From: a virus
DNA length: 64,000 nucleotides
Strand: one strand, 5' to 3'
Virus record (IMG/VR): IMGVR_UViG_3300025151_000022
Location: 1-64,000 of that record
The notes under the pieces are model-generated. The model ran no database searches. It was not told the origin of the DNA and was given only the letters and a program-made list of their open reading frames with translations. The first letter of the stretch is position 1. Each line of letters opens with the position of its first letter. Shown piece by piece: positions 42,673-52,100 of this stretch. Both the position numbers and the translations under genes were made by a program.

Positions 42673-44408
42673 TAGTCAAAAATAGTTAGTTGTCCGAGTA
42701 CTTTCCATGCATTATTTACTCTAAGCATTGTAAATGTTACAGTATCTATATTAAGTGTACTTGGTGTTGGTTGAACTCCACCTTGCCACTTAATCACTTG
42801 AGCAACACCATCTATTTTAAATCCACTAGGAACATATCCATTTACTCCTTGATCTAAAATCAAAGTCATTGCTATTGCTCTGTTATTAACAGTTGGTACA
42901 TTAGTAGCATTAACAGTAAAATTGCCTGCGATTGAAGTGTGATACCATAATGCACTGGTTTCTAAATCATGTTCAACATCACCACCTCCACCAGCACCGG
43001 TTAAGTTTCCAACAACTTCAGTGACCTCATTAATATTGAGAAATCCATTAACAGTAACAATGGATGCAGATAGGTTTGCTATTGTAGATATGCCATTTGC
43101 ATTGAAATTGGCAACAGTAGTAGTTCCAGAAATATTAACATTATCTAATTCGGATTGACCATATAATGTATTTCCAGAATCAGAAGATATAAATCTTGCA
43201 TTACTATTGTTATAAATTTCAATACCGCCATCATGTGTTATAGAAAGTATATTTTCTGATGTCTGTATTCTTAAATCATTTAATCTTGGATTATCAATGA
43301 TACTCCTTGTTCCATCGTGATATATTTGTAAATCAGTATTATCACCCAAAAGAATTTTCCCATTATCAGAGAATGTAGCTGTAATAAAACCTACTGTATC
43401 TGAAAATGTAGAAACTCCACTTACTTCTAAACCACCGTTTAAAGATGCTGTAGCACCTACAGTAAAACTACCACTAGCAGAAAAATTACCCGTCGTAGCA
43501 GGTCCAGTAACAGTTAAACTATCCGCATTGATATGGATAAGATCAATTTCACCAACGTTAAATGGTGCCGCATCAATCCAGAATTGAGCAGTGCCTACTC
43601 CAGCAATTGCCTCATCGTAATAGACATAAGTTCTTCCATCAACAACATTATACCAAAGGTCTCCCCCATCTGGATCTGATGGTGCCTCAGTTCCAATACC
43701 AACAGTTGATTCTCCAGCACCTTCAAAATATACGGTTCCAATTCCAGAATCATAATATACAGTTGCAACACCAACTCCTCTGAAATCAAATAAAGTAACA
43801 GCAGCACCAACTAATGTACCAGGAACAGTAATATCATGAGGACCAGTTTGAATTCCAATACCATTTAGTTCGGTTACACCTTGAATACCAGCGTATCTAC
43901 CACCACTAACGTAAATACTTTTTCCACTAAAGTTTGCTCCATGGGGAAGATTATCTCCCATAAAGTGCAAGACACCTGCTTGATAATCAAAAAACCATTC
44001 GTCATTATTTTCAGAACCAGCAGCAAATAATTGAGTTCCACTTGATGCAGCATTAGCAGCATCTCCAGAAGTATGGAGATATATTTTTACTGCATATGTT
44101 GCACCAAATTCTGGTGGAATCCAATCACTATGTCCAGTTGTCCAAGTTCTATTTAATGTTGCAGTACCATCCGCAGTAGTTTCTACTGGATTTGTTGTTG
44201 GGTAAACTGTTACAAGATTTGTACTGCTTGCTGGTAATGTAGTAGGTACTTCGTCTGATTGTGCCCAGACATTACCACCTCTCATAAGTATGGGACTAGA
44301 AATAGACTCATTATTCGCGTGCTTATTAGCACTTACATCAGTCTTTGCTTTGCCATAACCAAGTTTTTTCCAAAGATAATCAACTTTTTGGGAATCTGAA
44401 ATTGCCAT
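42672..44408 (-). CDS. Fibre protein with conserved cyanophage-type N-terminus (578 aa)
   Basis: A 578-residue protein whose start, MAISDSQKVDYLWKKLGYGKAKTD, and following ISSPILMRGGNVWAQSDEVP are a familiar attachment region of cyanophage structural proteins. A middle region with repeats (LNGGLEVSGVSTFSDTVGF) resembles the 1321-aa fibre. The last about 80 residues (AIAMTLILDQGVNGYVPSGFKI, VIKWQGGVQPTPS) match the C-terminal domain of the 1961-aa protein. It is likely a short tail fibre that shares its tip module with the big baseplate protein. Confidence 0.8.
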   Translation of the reverse strand: MAISDSQKVDYLWKKLGYGKAKTDVSANKHANNESISSPILMRGGNVWAQSDEVPTTLPASSTNLVTVYPTTNPVETTADGTATLNRTWTTGHSDWIPPEFGATYAVKIYLHTSGDAANAASSGTQLFAAGSENNDEWFFDYQAGVLHFMGDNLPHGANFSGKSIYVSGGRYAGIQGVTELNGIGIQTGPHDITVPGTLVGAAVTLFDFRGVGVATVYYDSGIGTVYFEGAGESTVGIGTEAPSDPDGGDLWYNVVDGRTYVYYDEAIAGVGTAQFWIDAAPFNVGEIDLIHINADSLTVTGPATTGNFSASGSFTVGATASLNGGLEVSGVSTFSDTVGFITATFSDNGKILLGDNTDLQIYHDGTRSIIDNPRLNDLRIQTSENILSITHDGGIEIYNNSNARFISSDSGNTLYGQSELDNVNISGTTTVANFNANGISTIANLSASIVTVNGFLNINEVTEVVGNLTGAGGGGDVEHDLETSALWYHTSIAGNFTVNATNVPTVNNRAIAMTLILDQGVNGYVPSGFKIDGVAQVIKWQGGVQPTPSTLNIDTVTFTMLRVNNAWKVLGQLTIFD

Positions 44409-44424
44409 TTTTTTAAATAATCTC

Positions 44425-47400
44425 CTAACTTATGCTGAGGCTTGATACGGTTTGACCTGTGTTTAGGGCAATTCTAACTAAAACAACATTACCAGTAGCA
44501 TTACTCATGTTTTCACTTCCCAAAGTCAATGTGAATGCATCATTTATTGCTGATCCTGTTGTAACTCTGTCACCAGAAGTAAAGGCACAACCATCACTTC
44601 CATTACCACCAGCACCAGATCCTGGAACGCCAGAACCAGCATATGTGACACTGGCATTTAGCCATCCATTTAAACCACTAGTACTATCTATTTGAGTTCC
44701 TGGTGCAGCAATCCAAAGACCATGAATACCAGTAGAACTATTAATATTTACAGTAAAGTTTGCAACTAATTGTCTTCTAAATGCAAAAGTAAAATATTGA
44801 GTTCCTGTATCAAGAGTTCTATCTGGTCCTACTGGTAAATATCCATCAGAATAATCAGTAACATCATACTTCAGGACGCCAAATCTGACGGTCGCTTCTT
44901 TAGTTCCTGATACTCCAGGATCAGAAGACTCAGTGTATGGATTATTAGTATAGAAATTAGTGGATCCATTAAATGATGGATTATCTGTAGTTGCTGCGTT
45001 AAAATCAAAAATTCTAACACCATCATCATCAAAAACTGATCCTAGCGCATCAGCGACAGGAACTGCAATTTCACTAATTCCACTCTGTGATGCAGTATGA
45101 ACATTAATTTTAGTAGGAAGATCACTTGTATATGAACCAAATCCATTATTATTTTGTGCGCGAATCTTTAATTTATTGACGCACCTAACGTTAGATGTGG
45201 TAATATCAACAGGTAAAATGCCAACATTATATTCACCAATTGTTCCAACTCCTGCATTTGGTATTCCTCCTGTCAACATTGGAGAAATAAGATTATTGAC
45301 CTGGGTATAAGAGAAATCACTATTCTGAATAGAACTTCCAGTTGTTCCTTCTAAATTAGTAGAGTCGTCAATTTCAATAATATTTGTGACATTTGCATAA
45401 GTGTTTCCTGTTAAATTATCTACTGCCAATCCACTAACTCTAATTTGAGGTGAATTGCTATTATAATATGGAATTCCTGAAATAAATCTTTTTGTTCCTC
45501 CACTCAATTCAGTAACTTGTGCTGATGTAATATTAACGTTAGGAGTTGCTGTTAGATAGTCGCGCATAAACTCGGCAACATTTGTATTACCACTTTCAGT
45601 ATGAGTTAGTTGCATACCATTCATACCAAATGGTAAAGATGAACTAGTAATACCTGCTTTAAATCCTCTAGCAAATCCAGGATAATAAATGCTGTCTGCA
45701 AGTGTAAGATCATCACCATCAGCATCTAAAAGTTGATAATCTTGTTCGGAGAAAATTATCAAGTCCAGGTAAGTTCCAGATTGATCACCAGTGGTGAGAG
45801 TTCTTCCACCACGACCTACTCCATTCACTAATGCCTGTAAAAATCCACTGTCAGCATTATATGCAAAAGATTGAAGAGGTCCAGCAGTTGCGACTCCAGT
45901 TACTCTATTTACAAGATCTCCTGCAGTTAAACTCGTTCCACCTGGAATATTATCGGCAAATCCAACAGCAAGTCTTGCAGATACTCCAACACTTGCTGGT
46001 GGTGGTAAAGTTTTGGTACTTAAATTATTTGGTAAAGTTGGAGTATCTTCATATACTTTGATTTGTTTTGTACCACTTAGAGGAAGAATTGCTGGATCAG
46101 CAGTCGTATGTGTTGCAAGAGTTAAAGTGATTGTATCCAATCCAGTGCTCTTTGTACCTTCAACCCACTGATGCCCAAGTCTAGGAGCACTTTCACTGGC
46201 TCCGCCACCAACAGTATTACTATTAACAAGAGAAATAGCAGATTCATCTCCCCAATTTATGGAATATGTAGGACTTACTCCATTTGATGTTCTTGTAGTA
46301 TTATTATCTAAGTACAGGTATTCTCCTTCAAGAACATATAGATCGTTTCCTGTAAGTGCAGTTCCTCCAGTGGTTGTTCTGTAAAGTTCAAATGTGACAT
46401 CAGGATCTGGAGTGTATACAGTAATATAATTGCTTCTAGTCTGAGTTTGACTACTTCCTGCTCCAGCACCACTACTATCTTTTGCAGTTACTGCAACACT
46501 GAAAACTCCTCCAAGAGGATTAGTATAGGTATGAGATTTATTAGCAGTAGATTGATTGTAGTCAATATTTCCATCTCCCCAATCATAATCATAGAAGTCA
46601 GCATTGCCAGTATGAGTTACTGTTGCAGTAACTGTAAGTGGAGAACCTCCAGCGAGTGTATTTGCCGAAAAATCAACTTCTGTGACTGTAGTATTCTTAA
46701 TTATATTAAGTGCCAATTCATTAAGATCATCAATACTATCAATTAATTTAGTATTAGATGTAAATGTATTGAGTGCGCCAGGTGTTACTAAATTGCCATC
46801 CGTATTTCCAGTGCCAAGTGTTAGATTGCCACCACTTCCGGAGTAACTAGTCGCAGAAACAACCCCTACAAAATTTTTCTCAGTAGATGAAATTGTTCCA
46901 GATAGTACACCTTTATTATAAAGGTATAAAATATCTTCATCTGCACTCGCTGTACTTTCTGCAATGATGAATGTATCAGAATCAACGTCTCTTAATCCAG
47001 CAAGACTATTCCAAACATTACCCCCACCATATCCTTCAAATGTGTTGAGAGTATTATTATATCTTATTTGACCTATTTCTGCAGGAGAAGGTCTTTCGGT
47101 TGTTGCACCAACTGGAAGTCTAAGAGTTGCAGCACTATCAATAACAACTGAAGACTTGAAAGTAGCTAGTTGTTCAACTGTTAATGAATTATCAATACTG
47201 GTTTTTCCGCCAATTATAACAGTATCTCCACCTCCAACAATATTTGCTTCATTGGAATAAACATTAAATACTGTTCCAGATGATCCAACAATAAACTGAT
47301 CTGTGATAGTAGCTGTATTTGACGCTACTTTTCCTTTAACGTCAAGAGTTGCGTTTGGTGTTGTAGACCCAACGCCAACTCTGTTTGTGATAGAATCTGC

Positions 47401-47463
47401 CACAATGAGGTTTTCATTAACCTCAATACCATTTTTTACGACAAAATTCTTACTTACTGCCAT
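44425..47463 (-). CDS. PKD-domain virion adhesin-like protein (1012 aa)
   Basis: A 1012-residue protein. The N-terminus (FVVKNGIEVNENLIVADSITNRVGVGSTTPNATLDVKG) is a fibre attachment and shaft region like those of other phage fibres. Residues about 265-345 form a PKD domain with a clear YDYDWGDGN strand, HTYTNPLGGVFSV and VTAKDSSG. A second PKD-like unit (YSINWGDESAISLV, HQWVEGTKS) follows. The C-terminal half is beta-rich with no recognised family. A TATAAATA late promoter lies 33 nt upstream. It is likely an adhesive fibre or tail decoration. Confidence 0.85.
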   Translation of the reverse strand: MAVSKNFVVKNGIEVNENLIVADSITNRVGVGSTTPNATLDVKGKVASNTATITDQFIVGSSGTVFNVYSNEANIVGGGDTVIIGGKTSIDNSLTVEQLATFKSSVVIDSAATLRLPVGATTERPSPAEIGQIRYNNTLNTFEGYGGGNVWNSLAGLRDVDSDTFIIAESTASADEDILYLYNKGVLSGTISSTEKNFVGVVSATSYSGSGGNLTLGTGNTDGNLVTPGALNTFTSNTKLIDSIDDLNELALNIIKNTTVTEVDFSANTLAGGSPLTVTATVTHTGNADFYDYDWGDGNIDYNQSTANKSHTYTNPLGGVFSVAVTAKDSSGAGAGSSQTQTRSNYITVYTPDPDVTFELYRTTTGGTALTGNDLYVLEGEYLYLDNNTTRTSNGVSPTYSINWGDESAISLVNSNTVGGGASESAPRLGHQWVEGTKSTGLDTITLTLATHTTADPAILPLSGTKQIKVYEDTPTLPNNLSTKTLPPPASVGVSARLAVGFADNIPGGTSLTAGDLVNRVTGVATAGPLQSFAYNADSGFLQALVNGVGRGGRTLTTGDQSGTYLDLIIFSEQDYQLLDADGDDLTLADSIYYPGFARGFKAGITSSSLPFGMNGMQLTHTESGNTNVAEFMRDYLTATPNVNITSAQVTELSGGTKRFISGIPYYNSNSPQIRVSGLAVDNLTGNTYANVTNIIEIDDSTNLEGTTGSSIQNSDFSYTQVNNLISPMLTGGIPNAGVGTIGEYNVGILPVDITTSNVRCVNKLKIRAQNNNGFGSYTSDLPTKINVHTASQSGISEIAVPVADALGSVFDDDGVRIFDFNAATTDNPSFNGSTNFYTNNPYTESSDPGVSGTKEATVRFGVLKYDVTDYSDGYLPVGPDRTLDTGTQYFTFAFRRQLVANFTVNINSSTGIHGLWIAAPGTQIDSTSGLNGWLNASVTYAGSGVPGSGAGGNGSDGCAFTSGDRVTTGSAINDAFTLTLGSENMSNATGNVVLVRIALNTGQTVSSLSIS

Positions 47464-47495
47464 TTCGGGTTCACTCTCCCCCGCTTAGTTTTTAT

Positions 47496-47503
47496 TATTT
47501 ATA
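47496..47503 (-). promoter_or_regulatory. Consensus T4 late promoter (TATAAATA)
   Basis: Exact late consensus on the minus strand, 33 nt before the ATG of the 1012-aa gene and overlapping the 3' end of the 550-aa gene. Confidence 0.7.
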
Positions 47504-49156
47504 CTAGGTTAAAGTACTACCATAATCTTCAATTTTTATATAACCATAATCATTATTACCACCAACAGTTGAAGAAATTATAGTAATTTCTCCGTTAGAA
47601 TATCCAGATCCACCTCCACCACCGGATCCATCTGATAATGCCGCTGATCCACCTTCAACTCCAGCGCCACCACCTCCTTGATTTCCACTACCATTACCAC
47701 CGTTTCTTCTAAAATTTCCTCCTGCTTTATAACCCCTATCTATCTGTGCAGTTTGTGCAATCTCAGTTCCACTAGAGTTTCTATACTTTATATTACCTAA
47801 GTTTTGACATTGAGAATATCCTTGATTCGCCCAGTAATCACCTACAGTACATGTTGAAAGTTTTCCTCCAACTATATTATTTGAATTATTGCTATACGAT
47901 GTAGTGTTATTAAAGTTCACTGTTTTTGCATACGATCCAACGTCATCTAATACACCAATATTAAATCTTACTCCTCCATTTCCACCATTTCTTCCTACAC
48001 CATCTTCTCCAGCAAGATTTACTCCACCACCATCACCACCTCTATTATTTTGTCCGCCACCGCCACCTCCGCCGCAGACTGCAACTAAGTTTGCTCTTCT
48101 ATGAAAAATGGATGCTCCTCCCCCACCAACAACTCCACCAAAATCATTACTGCCGCCAACTGAATATGGAACGCCAAGTCTAATGAAGTATTCTTCATCT
48201 TGATTTAAAGTTAATCGGAAAGAAGATAATCCACCCTCACCACCACGATTTCCATTTTTAGTATCGCCCTTAGAACCACCCAAAGTAATAAGAACATCAA
48301 CATCTTTCTCTGTTGGATATATTACAACAGATCTTTCGTCAGAGTCATTTGCGTCAAATTCTAAGAATCCTTGATTGACTAAATCTTTAACTCCTCCACC
48401 ATTCCAAGAAGAATCTACTAGTTCATATGCAAGTATAGACCTTGCAGAAACAACATTTAATAATATGTCATTACTTACTACTTGAGAAGGTATTGCGTTT
48501 GGATTTGATACTGTGCAATTTACAAGATAAGTTCCAATGCCAAGATTTTGCCCATCAATGTCCCCTGTCGTAACTGTATATGTTGTTGATTGATCACCAC
48601 TAGCATATGCAGGTTCATTTATGATTTGCCCATCAATTCTCCATTGATATGATAATGCACTATCATCCGTGATAGTTGCAGATACATTAAATGTTGCATT
48701 TTGGTTTTCTGCAGTAGTTACTGTAGTCGCAGCAACAGATACTCCTATTTCGGGTGCAGTAATTACAATAGCTACATCAGAATTTTTCGGATCTACTACT
48801 GCATTTCCAGTTGTTCCATTTGCATATGCTGAAGGAATATAGTCTGCACGAAGAAAAAATTGATCTTGGGCGTTGTTGGGGTTTAGAAGATTTGTGACCG
48901 TAAGACTTGTAGTTGCTGATCCAACTACGTTATTACTATCGATTAAAGGTCCGCTATTGTTATACCACTGATAAACAATTGATCCAGTATTTGATGATCT
49001 CTCTGTTTGCCCCTCTGGAAATATTGCAGTAGCAAATCCAGATAGTGTTACAGAACCTCGATGGTTTGTCGTAAGTCCGACAGGATTTTCGGTGAAGACT
49101 ATCGTTGGACCATTAAGATCCAACGTTGTGTTTACTTTGGGGAATAACTCACTCAT
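47504..49156 (-). CDS. Ig-like and glycine-rich virion protein (550 aa)
   Basis: A 550-residue protein. Two Ig-like domains are visible: about residues 50-120 (IVYQWYNNSGPLI...SLTVTNLL) and 140-240 (LSYQWRIDGQII...TYLVNCTVSNPN). From about residue 290 a glycine-rich region follows with GGEGGLSSF, GGVVGGGGASIFHRR and GGGGGGGQNNRGGDGGG, like the Gly-rich tips of receptor-binding tail proteins (T4 gp38-like loops), and ends at a KIEDYGSTLT strand. The start overlaps the stop of the 1961-aa gene (ATGA). The Gly-rich part could be the host-contact region. Confidence 0.82.
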   Translation of the reverse strand: MSELFPKVNTTLDLNGPTIVFTENPVGLTTNHRGSVTLSGFATAIFPEGQTERSSNTGSIVYQWYNNSGPLIDSNNVVGSATTSLTVTNLLNPNNAQDQFFLRADYIPSAYANGTTGNAVVDPKNSDVAIVITAPEIGVSVAATTVTTAENQNATFNVSATITDDSALSYQWRIDGQIINEPAYASGDQSTTYTVTTGDIDGQNLGIGTYLVNCTVSNPNAIPSQVVSNDILLNVVSARSILAYELVDSSWNGGGVKDLVNQGFLEFDANDSDERSVVIYPTEKDVDVLITLGGSKGDTKNGNRGGEGGLSSFRLTLNQDEEYFIRLGVPYSVGGSNDFGGVVGGGGASIFHRRANLVAVCGGGGGGGQNNRGGDGGGVNLAGEDGVGRNGGNGGVRFNIGVLDDVGSYAKTVNFNNTTSYSNNSNNIVGGKLSTCTVGDYWANQGYSQCQNLGNIKYRNSSGTEIAQTAQIDRGYKAGGNFRRNGGNGSGNQGGGGAGVEGGSAALSDGSGGGGGSGYSNGEITIISSTVGGNNDYGYIKIEDYGSTLT

Positions 49157-52100
49157 GAGAAGTTTTGACCTCCGATGACTCCATAGAGAACTCTTTGAGT
49201 TTCTAATGTTTGACCATTAAGAATCTTGAATGAGTAGATGTCAACGGCATTAGCAGCATTCGTTACGATTGGAACAACTCCTCCTGGCCACTTAACATCA
49301 ACAACAGCACCATTACTTTGCATCTTAAATGAATCAATAGCAATATTCTTCGGAGGATTTGTATTTGTCACAACTAAAGTGAACGTACTACTACCATGCG
49401 GCGGATTTGCAACAATAAAGTCAGTAATATTTCCTGCACCACCTCCAACATAGAAAGTTTGTGCCAAACTAAGGTCGAGAGTGACTTCACCAGAAACTGA
49501 ATTAACTGTTCTAGAGTCCTCGGACTGAGTTCTAATTCTTGCATGACCAAGAATGTCAACATCTGCTCTTGGTGCCGTTGTGCCGATTCCTAGATGTCCA
49601 TCCGACTTAACAACTAAAAGATCACTTCCACTACCAACTTGGAAAGATGCCAACTCTGTAGGAGTTTGAGTTCCAACAGAAATTTGTGAAGCACGAATCA
49701 ATCCTGAAGTAACATTGTCAATCGTATAGGTTCCTACAGCAGTCAATGCTCCACCAACTGCTACTGCATTAGCAGTAAGAGTATCGGTAAATTCAGATTT
49801 GCCATTTACTTGGAAGGTCTTCGTAGTTTGTCCAACATGACCAACTTCTAAGACAAATCTTGGTGTTGTGGTACCAATTCCAACATTTTTACTTAAATCA
49901 CTATTATAGAGAGCATCAGTAGCATTGTCCCATCCAGTTGCTGCAGCATTTAAATTTGTCAAATACTGACCAGAACCAACAAATTCAGATGCAGTAATTA
50001 TTCCAGAAATATTAGCATTACCAATTACATTCAGAGAATAACCAGAAGCAGTAGTTCCAATTCCAACACCATCTTCATTAACAGTGAATATGTCAGAACC
50101 AACTCTTAAGAGAGAATTTAAAACACTAGTTGCTCCGATTCCCAATTTATCAAGAGTGCTAATATCAAGGTCTTTGGAAAGACTTACATTGCCAAATCTT
50201 CTCCAATCATTTGCTTGTGTGTAAATCCATCCAACATATCCACCCTCATCTGGATTTGCATAGTAAACAACATCACCTGGGTTTCCAGAAAGAACTGGAG
50301 TGGAAATTCCTACAGTTTGCTTTCTAGAAACCGTGGCATCACCCTGAAGGAATAATGAATTTGCTTCAATACCTTTAGGAGAGTTTGAAGTAATCTTATT
50401 ATTAACAATCAGAGGACCATTAAATTCAGATGCAACCTTGTTGTCTGCACCACCCTCAACACGAATTGATCTACTAAAAGATCCTTCAACAGGGCTAATT
50501 ACATTAAGTGCAGGTACGTTTGAAATATCTTCACCAGTGATTGTTTTAATAGGAGTGTCAAAGATTTCTTCACTTCCAGTAATTGTGCTTAATTTTTTAT
50601 TACCAGAGTAGGAAATACCCTTATCATTCATTCCGGTGTAGAAATTGATTCCACCTTCTCTCTTAGTTGATTGTGCTAAGAGTTCTTCATCTGCACTGAT
50701 TTGTCTATCTTGCTTATCTGGTAATGCAGTTGAGTAATTACCAGGACCGAATCCAACATATTCAAAAGTATGACCAGAAGCACGAATAATCGAGTGTCTT
50801 CTAAATTCAACGGGATTTATAAAAATCTTTCTGACAACTGAATTTGCGGCATGTGCCTTTCTTCTTGTTCCCAGAACACCACGGAAAACAGTTAAAGGAT
50901 TCAATCCCGTAACAGTTGTTTTAATCCTTACAATTTCATCTTCAATCGCAAGATAATCTCCAATATTAACATCGAGTTGTGCTATTCCAGATAGAGAAAT
51001 ATTTTCGTCTGATGGACTTGAAATTGTTGCAGAAAGCGTAGTTGTTATACCTGCATAATTTGCAACCATTCTTCCATTGAGATTTTCATTATCAACTGTG
51101 ATAATGCCATCATTGGACGAAACACCTTCTCTGTAAGCAAAGATTGTGCCAGTTGCGGATGGAGATGCAGTTCCTACACCAATTCTAACTGAGAATGAAT
51201 AAGTAGGAAGTGATAAATCGTCAAGAATTTCTGTAACAATAAAATCACCATTATATTGAGATTGATTTGCTCCAGTTAATTTAACTTTTTGGTCAACAGC
51301 AAGTCCATGTGCATTTGAAGAAGTTACAGTTGCAATACCAGAAGTATGATCATAAGTTAAACCAGAAACTCTTATTGATTCTCCCGTTAAGTATCCATAT
51401 GCCTCAGCACATGCTGTAACACCGAGACCCAAGACAGATCTGTTTACATTATTATTAACAGATACTGCATTAAAAGTTTTATCTGATGTAACACTAGTGA
51501 TTCTGTAAAGATCATTGAATTTTGAATATCCTTCAGATGAAATACCAATTACTTTAACAGTATCTCCAACATTACTGTAAACTGAATCAACACGAACTAC
51601 TGCTTCAGAGAAACCTGTTGTTTGAGCAACTCCAGCAACAGTTAAAGTATTACCAACACCATATGCACTACCACCATCCATCAATTTAACAGCAGTAATT
51701 GTACCACTACCATTTACAGTAATTTTAGCAGTAGCATGTTTACCATCACTAGCACCACCAACTAATCTTGCATTGTAAATATTTGCTGGTGCTCCAGAAC
51801 CGTATCCAGAACCAGCATTAACAATACTCAAGCTAGTAGCTCTATTAAAACCATGATCTACTTGAGTGTAAATTGTATGAGCAGTTCCTGACTGAGAAGC
51901 AAGATCAGTTATACCAAAACCAATATTAACGTCACGAACAAATTTATTTGTAGTTTCTTTGGTTACACTCTTCTTGGGATCATTTACAACAACTTCACCA
52001 ATCAATCCAGAAGATGCAAAACATTTGGATTCGTCTGGATCTGCATTTGGAGTATCTCTGTCAGTTTGTGGGAAAAGATTCTTAACTGGTTGAGAGAATT